Source: SCQX01 sp035720945
GTDB taxonomy: Bacteria; Pseudomonadota; Gammaproteobacteria; Burkholderiales; Burkholderiaceae_B
Assembly (NCBI GenBank): GCA_035720945.1
Contig: DASTNK010000084.1
Span: 1-24,266 of the forward strand
Length of the DNA stretch: 24,266 nucleotides
Direction of reading: 5' to 3'
Shown: piece after piece, positions 1-8,031 of the stretch
Layout of the letters: each line of letters opens with the position of its first letter
Numbering within the stretch: the stretch's first letter is position 1
Notes under the pieces: model-generated
Database searches by the model: none
What the model saw: the letters and a program-made list of their open reading frames with translations, nothing else
What the model was told of the DNA's origin: nothing
Made by a program: the position numbers and the translations under genes

Positions 1-957
1 CCCGAGCGCATGGAAGGTCGGTTGGTGCCCGAATACGGTTTCGAGATGGAGCCTCTGCGTTTTTCCGGTGTGCGCGGCAAAGGCTGGATGGCGTTGGCGC
101 GCTTGCCGTTGACGCTCTTCAGCGCGTGCTGGCAGGCATTCGGGGCCTTGCGCAAGGTGCGCCCCGATGTTGTGCTGGGCATGGGTGGTTACGTGGCCTT
201 TCCCGGCGGCGTGATGGCGGCCGTGCGTCGCATACCGCTGGCGATTCATGAACAGAACGCGGTGGCGGGGTCGGCCAATCGTTGGCTCGCGCGTCTGGCG
301 GCAAAGACCTTGTCGGGATTCCCGGATACGCTTCCTGGCGCCACGACGGTCGGCAACCCGGTGCGTTCGGCCATGCTGGCCGTGGCGCCAGTGGCGCAGC
401 GCTATGGGGCGCGGCGCGGGCCATTGCGTCTGCTGGTGGTGGGCGGCAGCCTGGGCGCTGGAATACTGAACACCATCGTTCCCGCGGCGCTCGCGACGCT
501 TCCCGAAGAAGCGAGGCCGGTCGTCACGCATCAGGCTGGCGAACAGCATCTGGCCTCGTTGCGCCAGGCGTACGAACAGGCCGGCGTGCGGGCGCGGTGC
601 CACGCATTCATCGAGGATATGGCCGCGGCCTTTTCCGATGCCGACGTCGTCATCTGCCGGGCCGGCGCGATGACGGTTGCCGAAGTGGCCGCGGTGGGGG
701 TAGCCGCGTTGTTCGTGCCTCTGCCGCACGCGATCGATGACCACCAGACCGCCAACGCGCGCTATCTGGGTGATGGAAACGGGGCGTGGGTGCGGTCACA
801 GTCTGAATTCACCGTGGAATGGCTGTCGCAATGGCTGGCGCGGCGCACACGCGGGGAGTTGCAGGACGTGGCCGGGCGTGCTCACGGGCGTGCCTGGCCG
901 GATGCGACCCGGCGCATCGCCGATGCCTGTGAACAATTGGCGAGGGGGCAGGCATGA
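1..957 (+). CDS. murG: MurG, lipid II synthase (5'-truncated by window edge)
   Basis: UDP-GlcNAc:undecaprenyl-PP-MurNAc-pentapeptide GlcNAc transferase, a peripheral protein on the inner face of the cytoplasmic membrane that turns lipid I into lipid II. The frame is open from base 1 (Pro-Glu-Arg-Met-Glu-Gly...), and this stretch matches the family around residue 45, so roughly 40 N-terminal residues lie outside the window. The first ATG seen, at 10, is therefore internal and not the start. Visible GT28 landmarks, in order, are GMGGYVAFPGG, HEQNAVAG, GNPVR, the VVGGSLGA loop of the C-terminal domain, the IEDMAAAF segment, and the donor-binding CRAGAMTVAEV followed by LFVPLPHAIDDHQ. The stop overlaps the murC start (ATGA), suggesting translational coupling inside the dcw operon. 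Identification is secure; only the 5' end is missing. Confidence 0.96.
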   Translation, partial: PERMEGRLVPEYGFEMEPLRFSGVRGKGWMALARLPLTLFSACWQAFGALRKVRPDVVLGMGGYVAFPGGVMAAVRRIPLAIHEQNAVAGSANRWLARLAAKTLSGFPDTLPGATTVGNPVRSAMLAVAPVAQRYGARRGPLRLLVVGGSLGAGILNTIVPAALATLPEEARPVVTHQAGEQHLASLRQAYEQAGVRARCHAFIEDMAAAFSDADVVICRAGAMTVAEVAAVGVAALFVPLPHAIDDHQTANARYLGDGNGAWVRSQSEFTVEWLSQWLARRTRGELQDVAGRAHGRAWPDATRRIADACEQLARGQA

Positions 958-2360
958 AGCATCGTATCCGGCATATTCATTTCGTGGGCATAGGCGGTTC
1001 CGGCATGAGCGGTATCGCTGAAGTGCTGTTCAATCTTGGATACGGTATCAGCGGTTCCGACATTCAGGAGTCCGCCGTGACGCGGCGGCTGGCGGGGCTG
1101 GGTATCCGCATCGCCATTGGCCACGCGGTCGAGAACGTCAAGGGCGCGGGCGCCATTGTGACATCCACGGCGGTGTCGGACGACAATCCGGAAGTGCGCG
1201 CGGCCCGGGCGGCGCGCATTCCCGTGGTGCCGCGCGCCCTGATGCTTGCCGAGTTGATGCGGCTCAAGCGCGGCATCGCCGTCGCCGGCACGCATGGCAA
1301 GACCACGACGACCAGCCTGGTCGCCACCGTGTTGGCGGCAGGAGGGCTGGATCCCACTTTCGTCATTGGCGGCCGCCTGACCTCGGCGGGCGCCAACGCC
1401 CGTCTCGGGCAGGGTGAATACATCGTGGTGGAGGCAGATGAGTCCGACGCGTCTTTCCTGAACCTGCTGCCGGTCATGGCCATCGTCACCAATATCGACG
1501 CGGATCATATGGGTACGTATGAGCACGATCTGGCACGCCTGAAAAGCGCTTTCATCGAATTCACGCACAAGCTTCCATTCTATGGCAGCGCGGTGTTGTG
1601 CCAGGATGATCCGAACGTGCGCGAAATCATTCCGTTCGTTTCACGTCCGGTGACCACTTATGGCATGGGGGGCGATGCGCTGGTGCGGGCAGTGAACGTG
1701 CGCAGCGAAGGCACGCGCATGTGCTTCGACGTCGAACGCGATGTCGGGCCGCAATCCTTGCCCACCTTGGCGATCTGCCTGAATCTGCCTGGGCGTCACA
1801 ATGTGCTCAATGCGCTCGCCGCCATCGCCGTGGCGACCGAACTGGGCGTGGCAGACGACGCCATCGCCACATCGCTGACCGCATTCAACGGCGTGGGGCG
1901 GCGCTTCACCCAGGTCGGAGACTTCGCCGTTCCCGCCGCACACGGTGGCGGAACCTTTCGTGTGGTGGACGACTATGGCCACCATCCGGTGGAAATGGCG
2001 GCGACGCTGGCCGCGGCGCGTGGTGCCTGGCCGGATCGCCGAATCGTGTTGGCGTTTCAGCCACATCGCTACACACGCACCCGTGACTGTTTCGAGGATT
2101 TCGTCCAGGTTCTCGGGGATGCCGATGCGGTGCTCCTGACCGAGGTGTATCCGGCCGGAGAGCCGCCCCTGGTGGCGGCCGACGGCCGCGCGCTGATGCG
2201 CGCGTTGCGCGTGGCCGGGCGGGTCGAACCTTTGTTCGTCGAAGACGTCGCCGACTTGCCGCGCGCCATCCTGGATTTCGCCAAGGCGGATGACGTGGTG
2301 GTCGTCATGGGCGCGGGATCCATCAGCCGGGTGCCGGCGCAAATCGGAGAACTGGCATGA
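954..2360 (+). CDS. murC: MurC, UDP-N-acetylmuramate--L-alanine ligase
   Basis: Cytoplasmic ATP-dependent ligase that adds L-Ala to UDP-MurNAc, the first step of stem-peptide assembly. The protein has 468 residues, usual for the family. The N-terminal UDP-binding Rossmann part carries GIGGSGMSGIAE (about residues 12-23). The central ATPase domain has the P-loop GTHGKTTTTS (112-121), VEADESDASFL (159-169) and VTNIDADHM (178-186). The C-terminal domain includes LPGRHNVLNALAA (278-290) and DDYGHHP (339-345). The ATG is chosen because it opens directly into the conserved N terminus and forms ATGA overlaps with murG upstream and ddl downstream, which points to one polycistronic message with coupled translation. 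Confidence 0.97.
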   Translation: MKHRIRHIHFVGIGGSGMSGIAEVLFNLGYGISGSDIQESAVTRRLAGLGIRIAIGHAVENVKGAGAIVTSTAVSDDNPEVRAARAARIPVVPRALMLAELMRLKRGIAVAGTHGKTTTTSLVATVLAAGGLDPTFVIGGRLTSAGANARLGQGEYIVVEADESDASFLNLLPVMAIVTNIDADHMGTYEHDLARLKSAFIEFTHKLPFYGSAVLCQDDPNVREIIPFVSRPVTTYGMGGDALVRAVNVRSEGTRMCFDVERDVGPQSLPTLAICLNLPGRHNVLNALAAIAVATELGVADDAIATSLTAFNGVGRRFTQVGDFAVPAAHGGGTFRVVDDYGHHPVEMAATLAAARGAWPDRRIVLAFQPHRYTRTRDCFEDFVQVLGDADAVLLTEVYPAGEPPLVAADGRALMRALRVAGRVEPLFVEDVADLPRAILDFAKADDVVVVMGAGSISRVPAQIGELA

Positions 2361-3313
2361 GCGCGCGATTCGGCCGGGTCGGGGTGTTGTATGGAGGCAG
2401 TTCCGCCGAGCGCGAGGTCTCGCTCATGTCGGGACGCGGTGTGCATGCCGCGCTCGTCGAAGCAGGTGTCGATGCGCATCTGTTCGATACCGGAACGCAG
2501 AGCCTGGCCGATCTCGCCTCCGCGGGATTCGACCGGGTGTTCATCGCGCTGCATGGCCGGTATGGCGAAGACGGCACGCTGCAAGGCGCGCTGGAACTGC
2601 TCCGACTGCCCTATACCGGCAGTGGTCCGTTGGCGTCCGCGCTGGCGATGGACAAGATCATGACCAAGAAGGTCTGGACGCACCATGGCTTGCCCACGCC
2701 GCTGTTCGCCGTCCTGGGCGGCGAGGCGGACCTCGTTGGACTGACAGACCGGCTGGGTCTGCCGCTCATCATGAAGCCGCCGCACGAGGGCTCGACACTC
2801 GGGGTCGCCAAGGTGGTGGATGCCGAGGCACTGCACGAAGCATTCCGTCTCGCTGCCGGATACGACACCGAAGTCCTTGCCGAACGCTTCATCGACGGCA
2901 GGGAACTCACCGTGCCGCTGTTGGGCAAGGGCAAGGCGACCCGGGCGCTGCCCATTATCGAAATCGTGGCGCCCGGCGGCAATTACGACTTCGAGCACAA
3001 GTATGTGTCCAATGACACACAGTACATCTGCCCCGCTGATCTTCCGACCGAGCTGAGTCGGGAAATCATGCGGCTCGCTTGCCGAGCCTATGTGGCGCTG
3101 GGCTGCGAGGGATGGGGGCGGATCGACCTGATGCTGGATCGCCACGGCCGGCCGTGGCTGCTGGAGTTGAATACGTCTCCCGGCATGACCAGCCATTCCC
3201 TGGTGCCCATGGGCGCCAAGGCGGCTGGCATGAGCTACGCCGAATTGTGCGTCGCCATCCTGTCGGAGGCGTCTTGCAAGGTGGCGGCCTCCAACGTCGA
3301 GGGGGGGCGGTAG
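2357..3313 (+). CDS. ddl: D-alanine--D-alanine ligase (DdlB type)
   Basis: ATP-grasp ligase that makes the D-Ala-D-Ala dipeptide for peptidoglycan precursors. It has 318 residues, close to DdlB. Visible features are VLYGGSSAEREVSL (10-23), HGRYGEDG (66-73), the EGSTLGV loop (144-150), NYDFEHKY (209-216) with a Tyr at the position that specifies D-Ala over D-lactate, and the C-terminal LELNTSPGMTSHS metal and substrate segment. The Tyr indicates an ordinary, vancomycin-sensitive-type precursor; this is inference from the family. The start overlaps the murC stop (ATGA), and ftsQ begins 2 nt after the stop. Confidence 0.96.
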   Translation: MSARFGRVGVLYGGSSAEREVSLMSGRGVHAALVEAGVDAHLFDTGTQSLADLASAGFDRVFIALHGRYGEDGTLQGALELLRLPYTGSGPLASALAMDKIMTKKVWTHHGLPTPLFAVLGGEADLVGLTDRLGLPLIMKPPHEGSTLGVAKVVDAEALHEAFRLAAGYDTEVLAERFIDGRELTVPLLGKGKATRALPIIEIVAPGGNYDFEHKYVSNDTQYICPADLPTELSREIMRLACRAYVALGCEGWGRIDLMLDRHGRPWLLELNTSPGMTSHSLVPMGAKAAGMSYAELCVAILSEASCKVAASNVEGGR

Positions 3314-3315
3314 TC

Positions 3316-4125
3316 ATGTTCAACGACGCCCGCCTGACGAATTTCATCGCCAATACGCTGGCTTTGCTGGCTGTGTTGGCGTTGGTCGCCGGCGTCGTCG
3401 TCTGGATCGTGCAACGTCCGTACTTCGCGATTTCGCATGTGCGTATCGAGCCCATGCATGGCTCCACGCTGCATTATGTCTCCGCGGCGAGCGTGCAGGC
3501 GACGATCGCGGGGCGCCTGGCCGGCAATTTCTTCACCATAGATCTGGACAAGGCGCGCCAGTTGCTGCAGTCCGTGCCCTGGGTCCGGCGGGTGCGGATC
3601 CAGCGTGTCTGGCCGAACACGCTGGTGGTCCGAATCGAGGAGCAGCAGGCGCTCGCGCTCTGGAACGAGAACCAGATGATCAACACCTGGGGCGAGGCGT
3701 TCAGCGCCAATCAGGGCGAATTGCCCGACAACGCGCACCTGCCACAGCTCGATGGCCCGGCGAGCTCCGAGCGGCTGGTCGTTCAGCGCTACGCTGAACT
3801 GATGCGCTGGTTTTCACCCCTTGATCTGGATGTGCGGCAGGTGACGCTCAGCCCGCGATACGCCTGGACCGTGGTGTTGTCCGACGGGGTGAGGCTGGAA
3901 CTGGGCCGGGATCCCGCCGCCGACACGCTTGACCCGCATGGTCGGTCCGGCGCCCTGCCTTTCGCCGCGCGCATAGAACGCTTCGTCGACGCCTGGCCGA
4001 AACTCGAAAAGAAGATCGATGGACGCAAGATCAGCAACGCCGATTTACGTTACGCCAATGGGTTCGCCATAAGCCTGGCTCCGCTGCCACCCAAACCCCC
4101 TAGAACCAAATCCACTAGAAAATAG
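3316..4125 (+). CDS. ftsQ: FtsQ, divisome protein
   Basis: Bitopic inner-membrane protein that recruits FtsB/FtsL and later divisome proteins to midcell. It has 269 residues: a short cytoplasmic tail, one membrane helix (about residues 10-32, rich in Leu/Val/Ala), a POTRA domain (about 37-107, beginning FAISHVRIEP and including VPWVRRVRIQRVWPNTLVVRIEE), then the FtsQ domain ending in ISNADLRYANGFAISL. The reading frame is open further upstream inside ddl, but the ATG at 3316 is preceded by a G-rich Shine-Dalgarno stretch (3299-3310) and places the membrane helix properly near the N terminus. The tail is basic and proline-rich. ftsA follows after 7 nt. Confidence 0.95.
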   Translation: MFNDARLTNFIANTLALLAVLALVAGVVVWIVQRPYFAISHVRIEPMHGSTLHYVSAASVQATIAGRLAGNFFTIDLDKARQLLQSVPWVRRVRIQRVWPNTLVVRIEEQQALALWNENQMINTWGEAFSANQGELPDNAHLPQLDGPASSERLVVQRYAELMRWFSPLDLDVRQVTLSPRYAWTVVLSDGVRLELGRDPAADTLDPHGRSGALPFAARIERFVDAWPKLEKKIDGRKISNADLRYANGFAISLAPLPPKPPRTKSTRK

Positions 4126-4132
4126 AAAGACT

Positions 4133-5359
4133 ATGACCCGTGACATCAAGGATCTGATCGTTGCATTAGACATCGGCACCAGCAAGGTGGTGGCGGTGGT
4201 GGCCGAAATCCTGCCTGAGGGGCGCTTCGAAGTGCTGGGCCTGGGTCAGCATGACTCCCAGGGTATGCGCAAGGGTGTCGTGGTCAACATCGAGTCGACG
4301 GTGAACTCCATCCAGCGCGCACTCGAGGAAGCCGAGCTCATGGCCGACTGCAAGATCCGTGAGGTGTATACGGGGATCGCGGGCAGCCACATCACGAGCT
4401 TCAACTCCAGCGGCATGGTCGCGGTCAAGGACAAGGAAGTCACGCAGGCGGATGTCGCGCGTGTGATCGAGACCGCCAAGGCGGTCAACATCCCGACCGA
4501 TCAGCAAGTGCTGCATGTGTTGACCCAGGAGTTCATTGTCGATTCCCAGGAAGACATCCGCGAACCGATCGGTATGAGCGCGCTGCGCCTGGAAGTGCGA
4601 GTGCATATCGTGACGGGGGCGGTGAGTGCCGCGCAGAACATCGTCAAGTGTGTGCGGCGCTGCGGGTTGGAAGTGCAGGATCTCATTCTGCAGCCGCTGG
4701 CTTCGAGCATGGCGTGCCTGACATCGGACGAAAAGGAGCTCGGGGTCGTGCTGGTCGACATCGGCGGCGGCACGACGGACATCGCCATCTACACCGGCGG
4801 CGCCATTCGTCACACCGCCGTGGTGCCCATCGCCGGTGACCAGATCACGAGTGACATCGCCGCCATGCTGCGCACCCCCACGCCGGACGCCGAGGAAATC
4901 AAGCTGCGTTTCGGCATTGCCAAGCAGGTGCTGGCGAGCGTCGATGAACAGATTGAAGTGCCAGGGCTGGGGGATCGTCCCAATCGCCAGGTCAAGCGCC
5001 AGGCGCTGGGTGCCGTGATCGAACCCCGTGTCGAAGAGTTGTTCACGTTCGTGCAGCAGGTCGTGCGCGAATCGGGTTATGAGGATCTGCTGGCATCCGG
5101 GGTCGTTCTGACGGGCGGCACCGCGTTGATGCCGGGCATCGTCGAATTGGCCGAGGACGTGTTCCTCAAGCCGGTGCGTGTCGGCGTACCGAATTATGAA
5201 GGCAGTCTGGCCGATGTCATGCATAATCCGCGGTTTTCCACTGCGGTGGGCCTGTTGTCCGAAGCGCGGCTGCAGCGCGCGCGCGGGCGCAAGGTGGCGC
5301 AACAGAAGGGAAGCGTCAAGACGTTGATGGCGCGCATGAGGGAGTGGTTCTTGAATTGA
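4133..5359 (+). CDS. ftsA: FtsA, actin-like Z-ring membrane tether
   Basis: Actin/HSP70-fold ATPase that anchors FtsZ filaments to the membrane and signals to the divisome. It has 408 residues, slightly shorter than the 420 of E. coli. The phosphate-1 motif ALDIGTSKV lies at 11-19, the SHS2/1C domain region at about 85-165, phosphate-2 VDIGGGTTD at 208-216, and the adenosine motif VVLTGGTALMPGI at about 326-338. The last 15 residues (TLMARMREWFLN) form the expected amphipathic membrane-targeting helix. The ribosome binding site is poor (an AAGA-like stretch), so translation may rely on coupling to ftsQ 7 nt upstream. About 200 nt of noncoding sequence separates it from ftsZ. Confidence 0.97.
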   Translation: MTRDIKDLIVALDIGTSKVVAVVAEILPEGRFEVLGLGQHDSQGMRKGVVVNIESTVNSIQRALEEAELMADCKIREVYTGIAGSHITSFNSSGMVAVKDKEVTQADVARVIETAKAVNIPTDQQVLHVLTQEFIVDSQEDIREPIGMSALRLEVRVHIVTGAVSAAQNIVKCVRRCGLEVQDLILQPLASSMACLTSDEKELGVVLVDIGGGTTDIAIYTGGAIRHTAVVPIAGDQITSDIAAMLRTPTPDAEEIKLRFGIAKQVLASVDEQIEVPGLGDRPNRQVKRQALGAVIEPRVEELFTFVQQVVRESGYEDLLASGVVLTGGTALMPGIVELAEDVFLKPVRVGVPNYEGSLADVMHNPRFSTAVGLLSEARLQRARGRKVAQQKGSVKTLMARMREWFLN

Positions 5360-5558
5360 ATTCAGCCCCCTGGGGGGCCGGATGGGCAGGCGGAACAACC
5401 TGCTCGGGGCGGAGGCTTCAAACGTGGCGCGAGTGGATCGTTCCGAGGGTGGATCGACCAGCAGGCTGGCCCTCTTTTGAAGCGACTGCCGAAAGTGGTG
5501 TTGGGGAACTTTTGTCAATTACTTCGATTTACTAGGAAATGTGAGGGAGTCAATTATC
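5360..5558 (+). promoter_or_regulatory. ftsA-ftsZ intergenic region with inverted repeat
   Basis: This 199-nt spacer contrasts with the near-zero spacing of the preceding dcw genes. It holds an 8-bp perfect inverted repeat, GCTTCAAA at 5415-5422 and TTTGAAGC at 5476-5483, enclosing a GC-rich arm with a repeated GTGGATCG (5433-5440 and 5449-5456). The last 50 nt are AT-rich and contain TTGTCA (5512-5517), but I see no convincing -10 at proper spacing. It may carry an ftsZ-specific promoter or an mRNA structure; that is inference. Confidence 0.4.
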
Positions 5559-6737
5559 ATGATGAACTTTGAAATGCTCGACAGCAGCACGAACGGGACC
5601 GTGATCAAGGTGGTGGGAGTCGGTGGCGCTGGCGGCAACGCGGTGGCCCACATGATCCATTCCGGGGTCAACGGCGTTGATTTCATCTGCGCCAACACCG
5701 ATGCGCAGGCATTGGTCGCCACCGAGGCGCCGGTGCAGATCCGTCTGGGCCGCACCGGCCTGGGCGCGGGCGCCAAGCCCGAGCAGGGCCGAGCGTCCGC
5801 CGAAACCGCCCGCGAAGAGATCCGCGCGGCGCTGACCGGCGCGAACATGGTCTTCATCACGGCCGGCATGGGTGGCGGCACGGGTACGGGCGCGGGGCCG
5901 GTGGTGGCCGAGGTGGCCAAGGAGCTTGGCATCCTGACGGTGGGCGTGGTGACCAAGCCGTTCACGTTCGAAGGAAACCGGCGCCTGAAGATGGCAGAGG
6001 ACGGCATCGCCGAACTGTCGCGACATGTGCATTCGCTCATCGTGGTGCTCAACGAGAACCTGTATGAGCTGATGGATGAAGAGGCTACGCAGGAAGACTG
6101 CTTCAAGGCCGCCGACGATGTCCTGCGCAATGCCTGCGCCGGTATCGCCGAGATCATCAACGTGGAAGGCAATGTGAACGTCGACTTCGAGGACGTCAAG
6201 ACCATCATGGGCGAGCAGGGCCAGGCCATGATGGGGACGTCCATCGCCGCGGGGGCCGATCGGGCCCGCGTGGCCGCCGAGCACGCCATCGCGTGCCCGC
6301 TGCTTGAAGGCGTGGATCTGCACGGCGCGCGCGGCATGTTGGTCAACATCACCGCCAGCCGCTCGTTGAAGATGCGGGAAACGCGCGAGATCATGGACAC
6401 CATCCGCAGCTACGCGGCCGAGGACGCGACCGTCATCTTCGGCACGGCCTACGATGAGTCCATGGGCGAGAATCTGCGGGTGACGGTGGTTGCCACGGGG
6501 CTGGGAAACGCGATCGCGCGCCCTCAGCTCGTGTCGAACCGCGCTGAAGCCCGGCGCACGGGAACGGACGATTTTCCGATGATGGTGGGTCACGACTTCG
6601 CCAACTCCAATTCGGATGTCCCGGCCGTCATTCGCAAGCCACGCGGTGGCAATGCCACGGCGCAGGTGCGTGCGCTGGAAACCGCTGGCATGGATCACTT
6701 CGACATCCCTGCCTTCCTGCGCAAGCAAGCGGACTGA
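5559..6737 (+). CDS. ftsZ: FtsZ, tubulin-like division GTPase
   Basis: Cytoplasmic GTPase that polymerises into the Z ring. It has 392 residues from the ATG chosen here. GTP-binding GVGGAGGNAV lies near residues 20-29 and the tubulin signature GGGTGTGAGP at 105-114. The T7 synergy loop contains NVDFEDVKTIM, followed by a variable linker. The C-terminal peptide DIPAFLRKQ is the binding site for FtsA and other partners. The frame is also open to a GTG at 5541, but AGGGAG at 5544-5549 sits 9 nt before the ATG at 5559, and the protein begins as relatives do (MMNFEML). A second ATG directly follows at 5562. Expression probably combines dcw read-through with a promoter in the gap upstream. Confidence 0.97.
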   Translation: MMNFEMLDSSTNGTVIKVVGVGGAGGNAVAHMIHSGVNGVDFICANTDAQALVATEAPVQIRLGRTGLGAGAKPEQGRASAETAREEIRAALTGANMVFITAGMGGGTGTGAGPVVAEVAKELGILTVGVVTKPFTFEGNRRLKMAEDGIAELSRHVHSLIVVLNENLYELMDEEATQEDCFKAADDVLRNACAGIAEIINVEGNVNVDFEDVKTIMGEQGQAMMGTSIAAGADRARVAAEHAIACPLLEGVDLHGARGMLVNITASRSLKMRETREIMDTIRSYAAEDATVIFGTAYDESMGENLRVTVVATGLGNAIARPQLVSNRAEARRTGTDDFPMMVGHDFANSNSDVPAVIRKPRGGNATAQVRALETAGMDHFDIPAFLRKQAD

Positions 6738-6745
6738 CGGTATTG

Positions 6746-6762
6746 CCGCCCCCATGGGGCGG
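6746..6762 (+). terminator. Hairpin just after ftsZ, possible weak terminator
   Basis: A perfect 7-bp GC stem CCGCCCC/GGGGCGG closes a 3-nt loop and begins 9 nt after the ftsZ stop codon. There is no U-tract after it, so intrinsic termination is doubtful. It could stabilise the 3' end of the ftsZ message or pause polymerase. Confidence 0.35.
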
Positions 6763-6957
6763 GAGCCTCTCGCGCGGACGACCGATTGCCGGACGTCCTG
6801 TAGGACCGACTCTCTCACAATTGAGCAGGGTGTCGTCCGCGGGCTCTATCGACACAGGCGTGCCTTCCCTTTTCCCCGGGTTGCGCACGCCTGCTTGTTA
6901 CCTGAAATACATCGGAACATGATTCAGGGGTTGGGGAGGTTCTTGTCACAAAAAAGC

Positions 6958-6986
6958 CATGTAGGCTAGCCGAAACCCGTTACAAT
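6958..6986 (+). promoter_or_regulatory. Candidate lpxC promoter
   Basis: TACAAT at 6981-6986 matches five of six bases of the sigma-70 -10 box and lies about 57 nt before the lpxC start. The -35 position at 17-nt spacing (6958-6963, CATGTA) is poor. The palindrome GGCTAGCC (6964-6971) falls in the spacer. Plausible but unproven. Confidence 0.4.
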
Positions 6987-7042
6987 ACGGAGTTACCCGA
7001 ATGCCCAATTGTTGAAAACAAGGCTGGATCTCATTCTCAACC

Positions 7043-7966
7043 ATGCTACGTCAGCGCACCATACAGAAAACGATCAGCACCAAAGGCGTGGGGCTGCATT
7101 CCGGGCGTCGGGTCGAAATCACCCTGCGGCCGGCGGCGCCTGATACGGGCATTGTTTTTCATCGCATCGATCTTCCCGAGGTCGTCGACTTGCCCGCCCG
7201 GGCGGACAAGGTTGGCGACACACGCATGGCGTCGGTGCTGCAGAACGGCAAGGTTCGTGTTTCCACGGTGGAACACCTGATGTCGGCGCTGTCGGGCCTG
7301 GGCATCGATAACCTGCACATAGACCTCACCGCAGAAGAAGTGCCCATCATGGATGGCAGCGCGGGGACGTTCGTGTATCTGCTTCGGTCCGCCGGTCTGG
7401 AAGAGCAGATGGCGCCCAAGCGGTTCCTTCGGGTGCTCAAGCCCATCGAGGTGCGTGAAGGCGAAGGCTCGGCCCTGAAATGGGCCCGTCTTGAACCCCA
7501 TGACGGGTTTTCCTTGTCATTCGCCATTGATTTTCATCACCCCGCCATCGACTCCACCGCGAATTTCGCCGAAGTGGATTTCGCCCGCGACTCCTATGTG
7601 AAGGAAGTCGCCCGGGCGCGCACGTTCGGTTTCGTGAACGAAGTCGAGGCGCTCCGGGCGGCCGGCTTGGCCCGCGGAGGCAGCCTGGACAATGCCATCG
7701 TCATGGATGAATACCGGGTGTTGAATTCCGATGGCCTGCGTTATGACGACGAATTCGTCAAACACAAGATTCTTGATGCCATCGGCGACTTGTACCTGAT
7801 CGGCAAACCGCTGGTGGCGCGCTATGTCGCCTGCAAATCAGGGCATAGCCTCAATAACCAGTTGGCGCGCGCCTTGCTTGCGCGGCAGGACGCCTGGGAA
7901 TTGGTCACCTACGAATCAAGCGCGACCGCGCCCAAAGCGCTCGTCAACGAGTGGAAGTTCGTCTGA
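7043..7966 (+). CDS. lpxC: LpxC, UDP-3-O-acyl-GlcNAc deacetylase
   Basis: Zinc-dependent cytoplasmic deacetylase, the committed step of lipid A synthesis. It has 307 residues, the usual length. Catalytic Glu77 and zinc ligand His78 lie in VSTVEHLMSAL. MDGSAGTFVYLL is at 103-114. Zinc ligands His241 and Asp245 are in HKILDAIGDLYL, and the catalytic His268 is in GHSLNNQLARALL. The N terminus MLRQRTIQKTISTKGVGLHSG matches the family start, so the ATG is firm despite a weak Shine-Dalgarno sequence. It sits directly after ftsZ as in many proteobacteria, but the 305-nt gap suggests separate control. Confidence 0.97.
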   Translation: MLRQRTIQKTISTKGVGLHSGRRVEITLRPAAPDTGIVFHRIDLPEVVDLPARADKVGDTRMASVLQNGKVRVSTVEHLMSALSGLGIDNLHIDLTAEEVPIMDGSAGTFVYLLRSAGLEEQMAPKRFLRVLKPIEVREGEGSALKWARLEPHDGFSLSFAIDFHHPAIDSTANFAEVDFARDSYVKEVARARTFGFVNEVEALRAAGLARGGSLDNAIVMDEYRVLNSDGLRYDDEFVKHKILDAIGDLYLIGKPLVARYVACKSGHSLNNQLARALLARQDAWELVTYESSATAPKALVNEWKFV

Positions 7967-8014
7967 CGGGCTGATTCATTCGGCCTGTTGATATTGTCGA
8001 CGGGCCCTGTTTCC

Positions 8015-8031
8015 CGCACCTTTCAGGTGCG
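8015..8031. terminator. Hairpin between convergent lpxC and dciA
   Basis: A 7-bp stem CGCACCT/AGGTGCG with loop TTC lies 48 nt after lpxC and overlaps the dciA stop codon (TCA at 8023-8025 on the plus strand). There is no T tract on either side. It is a possible shared 3'-end structure; termination is weakly supported. Confidence 0.3.

Larger units (their letters stand above)
6738..7042 (+). other. ftsZ-lpxC intergenic region (305 nt)
   Basis: No gene is seen in this stretch. Nine nt after the ftsZ stop there is a GC-rich hairpin, CCGCCCC (6746-6752) / GGGGCGG (6756-6762), with a 3-nt loop but no following T run, so it is at best a weak or Rho-assisted terminator. Small dyads follow (TCCT-GT-AGGA near 6796). 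The right-hand 120 nt turn AT-richer and contain TTGTCA (6943-6948), the palindrome GGCTAGCC (6964-6971) and a good -10-like TACAAT (6981-6986). This is the likely site of an lpxC promoter. Confidence 0.5.

Noticed and set aside
2357..3313. Ddl as a vancomycin-resistance-type D-Ala-D-Lac ligase
   Set aside because: The specificity region reads FEHKYVS with Tyr216, as in ordinary Ddl, and no van genes are nearby.
5365..5378. GCCCCC-TG-GGGGGC after ftsA as a terminator
   Set aside because: A 2-nt loop is too tight and there is no T tract. The sequence is a simple C/G-run palindrome.
5541..5558. GTG at 5541 as the ftsZ start
   Set aside because: It would place AGGGAG inside the coding sequence with no properly spaced ribosome site of its own; the ATG at 5559 fits both spacing and family.
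4166..6818. Long minus-strand open frames opposite ftsA and ftsZ (4166-5518, 5550-6818)
   Set aside because: Both mirror well-identified genes, have His/Arg-rich composition and no recognisable motif. They are shadows of GC-rich coding sequence.
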